DNA of 38,971 bases from Thermoplasmata archaeon. GTDB lineage: Archaea > Thermoplasmatota > Thermoplasmata > Lutacidiplasmatales > UBA184. Shown here piece by piece: positions 16,201-24,444 of this stretch. The notes beneath the pieces were generated by a model. The model was not told the origin of the DNA. It saw nothing but the letters and a program-made list of their open reading frames with translations, and ran no database searches. A program made the position numbers and the translations under genes. Each line of letters opens with the position of its first letter. Position 1 is the first letter of the stretch. The stretch lies in contig JAKIVR010000014.1 in NCBI GenBank assembly GCA_022750455.1, positions 1-38,971 on the forward strand. The letters are read 5' to 3'.

Positions 16201-19200
16201 TACTATCCGCTCACGATCTTCCTGAACCTGAGCGGGGTGGCCCCGGAGCTGAACGTGGGGACGATCCGGTTGGTCGCGTTCTCCGGTCTCGTCAACGGGC
16301 AGCTTACCGTCGAACCGTCGTCGTACGTCACCACCAGGTACCACATCGGTCCCGGGGACGTACTGGTCACCGTCTGTCTGCAGTTCGATCCGGCCGTCTG
16401 CGGATCGGGGCTCGCGGACTCGAGCGGTTTCTTCAGCGTGCCGGCGCCGGCGGGCGCGAACGACTCCGTCTCGATCGAGCCGGCCGCCAGCGCCTCCACC
16501 GGATCCGCCCCCGGGGGGTTCCTCGGCGCCGCGGCGTCCGTCACCGTCGTCAATGGGACCGTCTCTCCGCTCCTCAAGGCGAATCTCACCCTCTTCGGGG
16601 AGGTGACCGGAACCGTCTATGACCAGAGCACGGACAACGCATCCACGGTCGGCCTCGGGAGCTTCGCGGCCACGGTGATCGAGCCCGACGGGATGGTCGC
16701 CTCCGCGGGCGAGACGTTGGGGGGCGGTGGGACGTTCACGGCGTTCCTCCCGCCCGGGACGATATCGGGCGAGGTGTTGGGGGACGCATTCATCCCCCGG
16801 AAATTTAGTTCGCCCTCCGATCTCGCGAACATCACGGCGGGCGACGTCAGTTGGTTCAACGCCTCCTTGGTCCACTACGGGTGGATCACGGGGACGGTCC
16901 GGGCGACTTCCTTGCCCTCGGACGCGGTGAACCTCACCGTACCGAACGCCGCCGTCAGCGCGCTCGGCTGGGACGCGGCGCTACAGAGCGAGCTCGGGAC
17001 GACCGGACCGGTCGACGACTCCGGCTACTTCAACGTCACCTCGCCACCGATCCGCGTGAACCTCTCGGCGTCCGCGCCGGACTTCGCTCGGCCGACGGTG
17101 ACGAACTCTACCTACGTCCCCGTGAACGAAAGCCAGACGTTCGACTTCCCGTTCTGGGACTGGCTGCCCCTGACGCCGTGGGGTTTCGTCAGCGGACGCG
17201 TCGCCGATCCGGTCCTCGATCGGCCGATCATCAGCGCCAGCGTCCTCGTCACCGATGAGAACCAATCGAACCCGTCCGATCCGGCCGCCGTCAGCGCGGC
17301 GAACGGGCGGTTCTTCACCGACGCGACCCCGGGCCCCGCGGACGTGCTCTCGCTCGGACAGAGCGAGGATCTCTCGAACAGCACGGTCGTGAACGTCTCC
17401 CGAGGGGTCGTCGACCAGGTCGGCACGGTGAACCTGACCGGGTACGGCGTGGTGGCCGGCCAGGTGCAGGGGGCGCTCGGGACGATCCCGCTCGATGGGG
17501 CGAGCGTCTCCGTCTGTCCGATCCGTACGCCGGAGTGCAGCGACACGACCACGACCAACGTGAATGGGATCTTCTGGGCGCTCGCGCCTCCCGGGGCCCA
17601 GGCGGTCAACGTGACCGCCGCCGGGTACGTCCGGAACGCCTCCGCGACGGTCACCATCTCGACCGATTCGTGGGTCTGGATGGGGAACATCTCGTTAGAG
17701 CCGCTGGCCGGATTGGGAGGCATGGTCCTCGGGGTACCCTCCGGCCTCCCGCTCGTCGGGGCCGATGTCAGCGTATGTGCGCCCACCCTCCCGGGAGGCG
17801 CTCCGGACAGCTTCTGCCTCGTGACCGTCGAGACCGACCCTGACGGGCAGTTCACCGTCTCCGCGCCCGCCGGCGCGTACTCGATCGCATTCCGGGCGGC
17901 CGGGTACGCGCCCCAACTCCTGTCCGTGGCGATCGCCCCCGGCGAGACGGTGGACCTCGGGACGATCTTCCTCGTCTTGGACGGGGTGATCAACGGCACC
18001 GTGCTCGGGGCGGACACCGAGGCGCCCCTGACCGACGCCTCCGCGGAGGCCTGCGCCACGGCCCAAGGGGGAGCGTGCACGAGCACGGCGAGGACGGATG
18101 CGCTGGGGACGTTCCTTCTGACGGCCTCGCCCGGACGATATCAGGTCGTACTCTCCGCGCCCGGCTATCAGGACGGCTACGCGTTCGCCACTGTCCAGAG
18201 CGGTCGGATCTACTCGATCCCCCCGAGCGAGCTCGTCCCGGTCGGCTCGAGTGAGCTGTTCACGGTGAACGGCACGATCGTGGGTACCACCAACGAGCAG
18301 CCGATCCCCGGCGCCACGGTGATCAGCGCCGGCGGGTTCGCCTCCTCGCCGACCGGGGATACCGGGTCGTACTCGATCGTCGTCCCCTGGGGATCGTATT
18401 CGTTCGCCGCCCGGGCCGCCGGTTTCGATGTCGCCTGGCAGAATATCACGGTCCACCAGGACCTCGGGAACGTCGATTTCGCCTTGGCTCCGTCCCTCTA
18501 CGTCGTCTCGGGACGGGTCACCGACGGACTCTCGGGGACCGGGCTCTCCGACGCCATGATCACGATCCCGTACGTGGCGTCGACGCTGACCAACGCCTCG
18601 GGAGAGTACTCGTTCGAAGCCCCGAATGGAACGTTCGCGAGCCGCGTGACGCCCCAGTCCGGGGAGCCCGATCTTCCCACGACGATCACCCTCGTCGTCA
18701 ACGGTGCCGACGTGGAACGCGACGTCGCCCTGTACCCTCCGGGAACGACCGTCGACGGGTTGGTGGCGGACGCGTTGAGCGGCGAGCCGATCCGCGGGGC
18801 CACGGTGACGATCTCGGGGACGACCGCCGGCGGCGTCCCGTGGTCGGGCCGCTACCTCGCGAACTCGCTCGGGCGGGTCTCCATCGTCGTGTACGCCGGG
18901 CAGTACTCCGTGAATGCGTCCGCCGTCGGCTACACCCCGGCGACGGCTCCCGTCACGACCTCGGGCGGTGGCTCCGTCCCGCTCCTCCTCACGCTCACCG
19001 CGTCCCCCGGCAGCTTTCTCGCGCCCCCCGCTTCGCCCCCGTGGACGTCCCTCGACTGGACGTATGTCGCCGTCGTCGTCGGGATCGGCGCCGCGGCGGT
19101 GGCGGGGATCTACTTGGGGACCCGACTCGGTCGGGAGGAGTACGGGGATGACGACGGGGATGACGACGGGGACGAGATCGAAGACGAAGGCACCGCAGAG

Positions 19201-19236
19201 ATCGACGTCCCGGAGACCGAGGAGGACCCGCTGTGA
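13300..19236 (+). CDS. Giant cell-surface protein of tandem carboxypeptidase-regulatory-like modules
   Basis: The 1978-aa protein has an N-terminal hydrophobic export segment (around TLGWSAVAIVWIMVASG) and a long extracellular region. A single C-terminal membrane helix (WTYVAVVVGIGAAAVAGIYL) and a highly acidic tail of D/E runs follow. The extracellular part consists of roughly 15-18 beta-sandwich units of 85-110 residues. Each starts like GxVxD...PIxGAxV, has a D(S/N)GxF turn and a GxYxxxxxAxGY strand, and matches the CarboxypepD_reg type. Some units carry paired cysteines, and N-x-S/T glycosylation sites are abundant. No catalytic domain is visible; a stalk, adhesin or cell-envelope role is likely. 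The open frame starts earlier (GTG 13165), but ATG 13300 or GTG 13336 are more plausible. It overlaps the next gene by GTGA. Confidence 0.82.
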   Translation: MRPFAVCRVRTNVGTDPSFERPGLRRGAPVGSVRPARSRTLGWSAVAIVWIMVASGTSVLAPTSSGSSTGHSAPVANAVGWSGSVEPTSSLGRSPSVPSRPGAGESNSLTGYPWIPPASEATNHSSSPTRAIPVSSPAPSAPISFNPSLVKVTGTVVSAEPPHHPIGDANVYGSDLGVPCDPTGCPLYARTAFNGTFLLNGVGVGNIVVSVTDGWNLTNYTVLYNVTKGTGNLSTGDIGLVPDAIVSGCVEGADYSHEGAPDVSVVGETRDGTVQGTPTAVTSSPSGCFSGVAVPPGPAEIEFTPSSGSEYESNDTFVDLAPGQHYELPAPIYLPVGVLVTIEPWDPNLHAPVNDGYPFLTKSVPYDGVTFRSALTGASFGPGTPVKEGGTPQAYAPPGLDVMTVDASGYLENSSPVEIPEEPPGYAVPFGMVYMAPDGKVTGTFGLTWEGPVSNTPWYQEVVQANSSVLLTICSLDGYLSGFAVPTGAGGISMSSSTCLSTCQPFRNVFTTFAAPLRDSVTIAPAASPGVCNDTWPIPDLLPVEGNTTFATVPPGLGVPLSLGEIDFTPGNYIKGRISPGDAWTISACSTDETGVCMPPSGPVNTSGSKGSCRYPYQGDPQYCPYDPIGCPGSAVPDAGSWFCVAAPPGPDRLEISSPTQGLNVTWVDLVPGQYTSKAASLASVSSNLVQMINLSSGGNVSGEIADGVTGEPIPTQEFPTVSISPVTAGVGGSSTGTGSTFNLTSVPGWVTVSASANNFLGNSTWVHVNDSSIPVSTGVIRLDPVSWLQGQILYANGTPAVYATVATCQIGSLGCQSVLENGLTSTGGRYAQELAAAPPPLGTYVVEASAPGYLSNFTWVNVTTPGAFYTAPPIRLTSFLSVASSRTNRSGSRGSPALPPTPDPFEYLVGSVVDSVTQEGIPQALFTLEAVNGGPPTVLENSITDGGFFNYTAPSGQFWDNISAPEYYPLTIFLNLSGVAPELNVGTIRLVAFSGLVNGQLTVEPSSYVTTRYHIGPGDVLVTVCLQFDPAVCGSGLADSSGFFSVPAPAGANDSVSIEPAASASTGSAPGGFLGAAASVTVVNGTVSPLLKANLTLFGEVTGTVYDQSTDNASTVGLGSFAATVIEPDGMVASAGETLGGGGTFTAFLPPGTISGEVLGDAFIPRKFSSPSDLANITAGDVSWFNASLVHYGWITGTVRATSLPSDAVNLTVPNAAVSALGWDAALQSELGTTGPVDDSGYFNVTSPPIRVNLSASAPDFARPTVTNSTYVPVNESQTFDFPFWDWLPLTPWGFVSGRVADPVLDRPIISASVLVTDENQSNPSDPAAVSAANGRFFTDATPGPADVLSLGQSEDLSNSTVVNVSRGVVDQVGTVNLTGYGVVAGQVQGALGTIPLDGASVSVCPIRTPECSDTTTTNVNGIFWALAPPGAQAVNVTAAGYVRNASATVTISTDSWVWMGNISLEPLAGLGGMVLGVPSGLPLVGADVSVCAPTLPGGAPDSFCLVTVETDPDGQFTVSAPAGAYSIAFRAAGYAPQLLSVAIAPGETVDLGTIFLVLDGVINGTVLGADTEAPLTDASAEACATAQGGACTSTARTDALGTFLLTASPGRYQVVLSAPGYQDGYAFATVQSGRIYSIPPSELVPVGSSELFTVNGTIVGTTNEQPIPGATVISAGGFASSPTGDTGSYSIVVPWGSYSFAARAAGFDVAWQNITVHQDLGNVDFALAPSLYVVSGRVTDGLSGTGLSDAMITIPYVASTLTNASGEYSFEAPNGTFASRVTPQSGEPDLPTTITLVVNGADVERDVALYPPGTTVDGLVADALSGEPIRGATVTISGTTAGGVPWSGRYLANSLGRVSIVVYAGQYSVNASAVGYTPATAPVTTSGGGSVPLLLTLTASPGSFLAPPASPPWTSLDWTYVAVVVGIGAAAVAGIYLGTRLGREEYGDDDGDDDGDEIEDEGTAEIDVPETEEDPL

Positions 19237-21398
19237 GCTCCTCGGCGCTCCGCTCGCGCCTCCGGGCCGCCCGGCTGGGGGCCGCGATGGCCGTCGTTCT
19301 GGCGGCGGTCGCCCTCCTTGGCGCAGGGCGCGGAGTGCCAAGCTCCGGCTGGTCCGCCTCCCAGGGGACGCCGACCCCGAGCCCTTTGACCCCGTCGACC
19401 CCCGAGTTCGCCCTCAGCGTGAGCGCCCAGCCGACGGCGATCTGCGCCTTTGGAAGTTCGGACTGTTCCGCGGATGCGGGGGAGTCGAGAGTGACCCTCG
19501 CCGCCCAGGCCCCCTCGACCGGGGAGCAGACCTGGCCCGCCGTGCAACTGGCGTTCGTGATCAACACCGCCGCGTACAACGGAGACTGGGATCCGAGCTA
19601 CGCGCAGAACTCGAGCAGCTTCCTCCTCAACCAAGCGGACCCGTGCGCGGATACGGGATTCTTCACCAGCCCGCCGGCGTCCCCCCTCTGCGAGGAGTCG
19701 AACCTGATCCCGTTCTTCGTATCGAACGCCGAGTCGATCGCCACCGGGATCGCGAGCGCGAACCCGAACACCCAGGTGACGTTCGCCCTCGTCGACTACT
19801 TCGCCGCGTGGGACCAGTTCGATGATGAGACGGACGACGGCCAGCACTACGACGTCGACATCTCCTCGTTCGTCCCAGCGAGCCAGTTCGGCGCGGAGGT
19901 GCAGAGCACCTTCGTCGCGACCCAGCTCACCGGCATGTTCGATGGGGGCGCCGGGCGCGGATTCATCGGATCCGACCGCGGCCTCGACGACGATTTCCTC
20001 GCGACGGACGCCATCACCGCCCTCTACGGGACCGTGGTCGGCAGCGGCCTGAGCTGGTCGAACACGACCCACCATGTGATCGCGCTCGTCGGCGACGGCG
20101 CCCCCGAGGCGAACGGGTTCCAGGAGGACTACTGCGTCGCGCCGTTCACGTTCAACGACCTCGCCGAGCACATCCCGTGTGACTCGTCCGACTGCGAGCC
20201 GTCGTACCACTTCCCGAGCGGCGTCTCGAGCCCCCAGTGCGAGGGGTGGACGTCGTCCCAGGACGGGAACCCGGACGACTCGATCGCGGCCCTGACCCGG
20301 ACGACGCCGACGTGCACGCAGTCCCTCGGCCGGGAGTGCACGATCGACGTCATCACGCCCTACGACGGGATCACCGATCCGTTCTCCCTCGCCTGGCCAA
20401 CGGAGGCCAAGGATTGGGGCGGATCCCCCGGCGGCCCCGATGTGCTCGCGAACAGCGACCGCATGCTCCTCGCCTCCTGCGAGCTCGCGGCCGCCACCGG
20501 CGGGAGTTGGGATGGCCCGACGTTCTACCGCTGCCCCAGCGGCCAGAGCGGGACGCTGCAGTACGTCCCTCACGGATCTCCGGAGAACCCGGTCACTTCG
20601 AACCCGAACCTGCAATCGGCGTTCGCGCAGCTCGGCTTCGGCTCCGTGCGCTACTCGCTGGTCGCCACCGGCGCGTCGGAACCGATCTTCACCTTCGCGC
20701 CGTACGGGAACATCCAGATCGCCCCGGAGCCGGACTTCCAATCCGTCTGTACCCTCGCGGACGGGCAGTTCTGGGTCGGCGGGGAGAAGTGTCCCGCGGT
20801 CCCGGTCAATCTGACCGGACAGCAAGTGCGCTACTGGGGATGGAACTGGTCCGGGAACATCTCCCAGAACACGCTCTCGTTAGGCGACACATGGTCCGTA
20901 TCGTTCTGGGTCGACGCCGTAGGCCCGCCGTACTCTCTCGTCCCGGTGGACGCCTGCGTGACCCAAGGCTGCGCCGGCGGGGGGAGTGGCCCGGTCGGGG
21001 GGATCTTCAGTGCCGCGACGTACGTCCCGGACACGAACAGCTCGCTCACGGTGCAGTCGTTCCCCCTCGCCTCGCTCGAGGTCGTCGCCCTCCCGCGCGG
21101 GATCCCTCCTCCCACCCTCCCTCCGCCGGCGCCTCCGGCCGAAGTCGTGCCGGCCCCCCCGCCGCCCCCGATCGCCGCGCCGCTGCCCGTGGCGGTCGTG
21201 GCCCAGGTTCCGGTCGAGGTCGTGGCCGGTCAGGCGACGGTCGCCGGTTTCCTGATCGGAGCGGCGGTCAGTGTGAACCTGAAGAACCCCCCGATCGCGC
21301 AGGCGGTGGCGGCGCTCTCCGGGAAATCCCCCTCGAGGAAGTCGAGATTCGAGGGCGTCGAAGGCAACTCCGCCCACAGTGTCGGGCGATTCATCTGA
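19233..21398 (+). CDS. Large secreted protein, possibly with a degenerate von Willebrand A-like domain
   Basis: The 721-aa protein begins with an Arg-rich n-region and hydrophobic signal (GAAMAVVLAAVALLGAG). Residues about 100-290 alternate strands and helices like a vWA domain: VQLAFVINTAAYNGDWD first, later VTFALVDYF, a GTVVGSGLSW segment and HHVIALVGDGAPE. The metal-binding DxSxS motif is not present, so this is a suggestion. The middle holds many Cys pairs and sequons, consistent with an extracellular disulfide-bonded protein. The C-terminus has a proline-rich stretch and a moderately hydrophobic region (near 640-690). The GTG start overlaps the stop of the giant surface protein by 4 nt, so the two are almost certainly made together and may form a surface complex. 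No named family recognised. Confidence 0.75.
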   Translation: MSSSALRSRLRAARLGAAMAVVLAAVALLGAGRGVPSSGWSASQGTPTPSPLTPSTPEFALSVSAQPTAICAFGSSDCSADAGESRVTLAAQAPSTGEQTWPAVQLAFVINTAAYNGDWDPSYAQNSSSFLLNQADPCADTGFFTSPPASPLCEESNLIPFFVSNAESIATGIASANPNTQVTFALVDYFAAWDQFDDETDDGQHYDVDISSFVPASQFGAEVQSTFVATQLTGMFDGGAGRGFIGSDRGLDDDFLATDAITALYGTVVGSGLSWSNTTHHVIALVGDGAPEANGFQEDYCVAPFTFNDLAEHIPCDSSDCEPSYHFPSGVSSPQCEGWTSSQDGNPDDSIAALTRTTPTCTQSLGRECTIDVITPYDGITDPFSLAWPTEAKDWGGSPGGPDVLANSDRMLLASCELAAATGGSWDGPTFYRCPSGQSGTLQYVPHGSPENPVTSNPNLQSAFAQLGFGSVRYSLVATGASEPIFTFAPYGNIQIAPEPDFQSVCTLADGQFWVGGEKCPAVPVNLTGQQVRYWGWNWSGNISQNTLSLGDTWSVSFWVDAVGPPYSLVPVDACVTQGCAGGGSGPVGGIFSAATYVPDTNSSLTVQSFPLASLEVVALPRGIPPPTLPPPAPPAEVVPAPPPPPIAAPLPVAVVAQVPVEVVAGQATVAGFLIGAAVSVNLKNPPIAQAVAALSGKSPSRKSRFEGVEGNSAHSVGRFI

Positions 21399-21464
21399 TC
21401 GACGGGACCCGGGTCGGAACCTCGGCCACCGTCCCGAGGGGTCCCTCGCGAGGTCTAGTCGCGA

Positions 21465-22526
21465 TCACGCGAGCGGGAGCGGCGCGAACGTCGGCTCGTA
21501 GTCGCTCGGCAGCGATCCGACGATCGGGATGTGGTGCCCGCAGTCGGGACAGTCGCCGTCCTTGTCCAGCCCCCAACGTCGAATGAAGAACCCATACCGG
21601 TCGACGACGATCCGACCGCACTCGGGGCAGTACGTGTGCTCGAACGGGTGACCCCAGACGTTGCCGAGATACACGTACTCGAGCCCGGCTTCCTTGGCGA
21701 TCTTGTGGAGCCGCTCGAGCGTCCGGATCGGGGTTTGCGGGAGGTCCATCATCTTGTAATCTGGATGCCACCGAAGGAGGTGGAACGGCGTCTCGGGGCC
21801 GATCTCCTTCACGACGAACCGAGCCAAGCGATCCAGGGCGGCATCGTCCTCCCCGACCTCGGGGACGATGAGGTCCGTCACCTCCACGTGTACGCCTCGA
21901 CGGGCCAGCTCGGCCGAGGTCGAGAGGATCGGGGCCGGCCCTTTCGCGGTGATGTACCGCCGCATGAACCCCTCCTCGCCGCTCCCCTTGAAATCGATCG
22001 AGATCGCATCGAGGTGGGGCGCCAACACGTCCACGGCCTCGGGCGTCATGTAGCCGTTCGTGACGAAGTTGGCGAACAGTCCGTACCGATGGGCCTCGGC
22101 GATCACATCGAGCGCGTACTCGATGAAGATGGTGGGCTCGTTGTAGGTGAACGTCACCCCGTCACATTCGAGCTCGCGGGCGCTCCGCACGGCCTCCTGC
22201 GGGGAGAGGGCCCGGCCCTGGACCACCTGTTCCTGGGAGATCTCCGCATTCTGGCAGTACTGGCACCGCCAGTTGCAGCCGACGGTCCCGATCGAGAAGA
22301 CCCGGGCGCCGGGGTGGAAGTGGCTGAGAGGTTTCTTCTCCACCGGATCGACTTGCACGGCGGCCACAATCCCGTAGGTCAGGAGTTTCAGGGCCCCGCC
22401 CTCGTTGCTGCGAACATAGCAGAAGCCGTGCGACCCGTTCGGAATGACGCAGTACCGGGCGCACGCCGTGCAACGCACCTTCCCCTCCGCCAGCGGCTGG
22501 AAGAGCGTCGCCGGATGGGCTCCCAT
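21465..22526 (-). CDS. amrS: AmmeMemoRadiSam-system radical SAM enzyme (AmrS-like)
   Basis: The 353-aa protein has the radical SAM cluster motif GCNWRCQYC (Cys84, Cys88, Cys91), FTYNEPTIFIEYA, FVTNGYMTPEAV and DAISIDFKG. These match the AmmeMemoRadiSam radical SAM enzyme rather than pyruvate formate-lyase activases. An N-terminal four-Cys segment (Cys19, 22, 26, 36) and a C-terminal zinc-ribbon extension (YCPECGR and DCPDCGH) flank the barrel. The usual partners, an AMMECR1-domain protein and a Memo-like protein, are not in this window. The substrate of the system is unknown. ATG 22526 is followed directly by the conserved region. It is convergent with the secreted-protein gene. Confidence 0.9.
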   Translation of the reverse strand: MGAHPATLFQPLAEGKVRCTACARYCVIPNGSHGFCYVRSNEGGALKLLTYGIVAAVQVDPVEKKPLSHFHPGARVFSIGTVGCNWRCQYCQNAEISQEQVVQGRALSPQEAVRSARELECDGVTFTYNEPTIFIEYALDVIAEAHRYGLFANFVTNGYMTPEAVDVLAPHLDAISIDFKGSGEEGFMRRYITAKGPAPILSTSAELARRGVHVEVTDLIVPEVGEDDAALDRLARFVVKEIGPETPFHLLRWHPDYKMMDLPQTPIRTLERLHKIAKEAGLEYVYLGNVWGHPFEHTYCPECGRIVVDRYGFFIRRWGLDKDGDCPDCGHHIPIVGSLPSDYEPTFAPLPLA

Positions 22527-22630
22527 GTACGTCCTCGTCCAGACGAAGGCATTCCCGGTCGATTACGGTTCCGCGTCCCGTCCCCGAACCCCGCCCAAAC
22601 TCTCAAGCCCCCCACCTCCTCCCGGGAGCC

Positions 22631-24061
22631 GTGGCGGACGCAACCTCGGACGGACCGTTGCCGGCCGCACGGGCCCGGGAGATCGAGACCGAGCAGATCC
22701 GAACTCTCACGCCCTCACCGGAGCTGCTCGAGCGCGTTCGAGCGGCGAGGGAGCGCTTGGTGCAGCTTGCCGAGGACCATGCCAAGACCCGCCACTCCCC
22801 CCTCGTGCGAGCGGTCGTGGCCGGGAGCGCGGCGCGGGGGACGTTCCTTCCGGACCGATTGGATATCGATCTGTTCCTCCTCTTCCGTCCCGACCTCGAC
22901 CGACGGACCCTGGAGCAAGAGGGGATGGCACTCGCGACGCAGATCGTCGAGAAGCCCGAAACGCGCTACGCGGAGCATCCGTACCTTCGCGGCACGTTCG
23001 CGGGGTTCTCGGTCGACGCCGTCCCCGGGTACGCGATCGAAGACCCCTCGAAGCCGATCTCGGCCGTGGACCGGACGCCGTTCCACCATGCGTTCCTCAC
23101 CCCCCGCCTCAGCCCGGCCGCGATCGATCAGGTCCGATTGACCAAGCAGTTCCTCCGGGCCATCCGGGTCTACGGCTCGGAGAGCCGTACCCAGGGGTTC
23201 TCGGGGTACCTCGTCGAGCTTCTGATCGTCAAGTTCGGGACGCTCGACGCCTTGCTCGCGGACGCCTCGAACTGGCGCATTCCCCACCGGCTCCTGTTCC
23301 TCCCCGAAGCGGCTCCCCGGGTGCCGGACGATGTCGCCCTCGTGATCGACGATCCGGTCGACCGGGAACGGAACGTTGCCACGGCGCTCTCCCGTCGGAA
23401 CTTCTCGGTGTTCGTCCTCGCCGCGCAGGAGTACCTGCTCCGGCCCTCCGACGAGTTCTTCCGGCTCCATCCCCCGACGGTCCTGGCCAAGGCGCCGGCG
23501 CTTGCTCGGATCGGCGCACGGGCGACGCACGTCGGCGGCCTCCGTCTCCGTCGGCCGGATCTGGTCGACGACACGTTGTACCCTCAGCTCGGGAAGGCCG
23601 AGCGCTCCCTGGCACGGGAGGCGGAACGCGTCGGGTTTTCGGTGATCGGGACCTCGTCGGCCGCCGGTCCGACCGGCGTGACCATCCTCATCGAGGTCAG
23701 CCACCCCCGGCTCGCGGCGGTCCAGCTCCGAGATGGCCCGCCTCCCGGGATTGCCCGATCGGAGCCGTTCCTCCTGAAGTGGACGGCGCCGGGCGCCGGG
23801 ACGCTCCAGGGTCCGTACGCGGCCGAGGATGGTACGCTACGCGTGGAGACCCCGCGAGGGGAGCTCGCCTTGGAGCCGATCCTGACGACGAGCCTCCCCC
23901 ACTTGCCGATCGGGAAGGACCTGTTGAAGGCTCTTCAGCCGACCGATCACGTGCAACCGCTCGCCGAGATTCCCGAGAGCCCAGAACTCTCCCAGGCGCT
24001 GGGGGAACTCCTCGAGAAACGGCTTCCGTGGCTTCCGGCCCGTCCCTCTGGGTCGGGCTGA
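22631..24061 (+). CDS. cca: CCA-adding tRNA nucleotidyltransferase, class I (archaeal)
   Basis: The 476-aa enzyme has the nucleotidyltransferase signature AGSAARGTFLPDRLDIDLF, with catalytic Asp78 and Asp80 and a third carboxylate in FSVDAVPGY. The archaeal central domain follows (QVRLTKQFLRAIRVYGSES, GFSGYLVELLIVKFG), then a tail domain. It adds or repairs the 3' CCA of tRNAs using CTP and ATP without a nucleic acid template. None of the four tRNA genes here encodes CCA, so the activity is essential. The start is GTG 22631, 104 nt from the divergent amrS gene. Confidence 0.95.
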   Translation: MADATSDGPLPAARAREIETEQIRTLTPSPELLERVRAARERLVQLAEDHAKTRHSPLVRAVVAGSAARGTFLPDRLDIDLFLLFRPDLDRRTLEQEGMALATQIVEKPETRYAEHPYLRGTFAGFSVDAVPGYAIEDPSKPISAVDRTPFHHAFLTPRLSPAAIDQVRLTKQFLRAIRVYGSESRTQGFSGYLVELLIVKFGTLDALLADASNWRIPHRLLFLPEAAPRVPDDVALVIDDPVDRERNVATALSRRNFSVFVLAAQEYLLRPSDEFFRLHPPTVLAKAPALARIGARATHVGGLRLRRPDLVDDTLYPQLGKAERSLAREAERVGFSVIGTSSAAGPTGVTILIEVSHPRLAAVQLRDGPPPGIARSEPFLLKWTAPGAGTLQGPYAAEDGTLRVETPRGELALEPILTTSLPHLPIGKDLLKALQPTDHVQPLAEIPESPELSQALGELLEKRLPWLPARPSGSG

Positions 24062-24082
24062 CCCGAGACCGGGGGCGTCCGC

Positions 24083-24442
24083 CTAGAGCGCGGACGCGAC
24101 GGATTGGAACAGGAACCAAAGCCCGAGCCACGCGAAGAAGAGGATCGCGATCACGCCCGCCCAATCCCCCTTGGTGTACTCCGACGATCTCGATCGGACA
24201 TTTCGGATGAGCACGAGCCCGCCGATGACGAATGCGATCCCGACCACCAGCCCGACCACGGGGGCCAAGGTGCGTTGGAATATCGTCGAGAGAACGGCCG
24301 CCGTGACCCCTACGCCAAAGGCGATCAGCGTCGCCCAGGTCAATTCGAGCTCGTGGGAGACGAACGCGTGCTCGTCGAAGACCGGGAATTCGAACTTCGA
24401 CTCCTCCGCCTCCTCGATCTTGCGCTTCGCCTTCTTCGCCAC
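24083..24442 (-). CDS. Small three-helix membrane protein of unknown function
   Basis: The 119-aa protein starts with a charged cytoplasmic segment (AKKAKRKIEEAEESK). Three hydrophobic helices follow, roughly 34-55, 60-82 and 93-117. No catalytic residues or known domain are recognised. The GTG start is 2 nt after the lipA stop, so it is translated from the same message. It could be an accessory of whatever the lipA cluster serves or simply a hitch-hiker. Confidence 0.7.
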   Translation of the reverse strand: MAKKAKRKIEEAEESKFEFPVFDEHAFVSHELELTWATLIAFGVGVTAAVLSTIFQRTLAPVVGLVVGIAFVIGGLVLIRNVRSRSSEYTKGDWAGVIAILFFAWLGLWFLFQSVASAL

Positions 24443-24444
24443 GT

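Noticed and set aside
14740-16875. A 711-codon open frame on the minus strand opposite the giant surface gene (and similar long antisense frames at 17695-19341 and 19110-20825)
   Set aside because: They lie antisense to well-supported genes, are Arg/Gly/Asp-rich without recognisable motifs, and are expected in GC-rich DNA where stop codons are rare on the opposite strand.
13300-19236. DNA-level tandem repeats or CRISPR-like array in the giant surface gene
   Set aside because: The repetition is at protein-domain level only; units have diverged in nucleotide sequence and vary in length.
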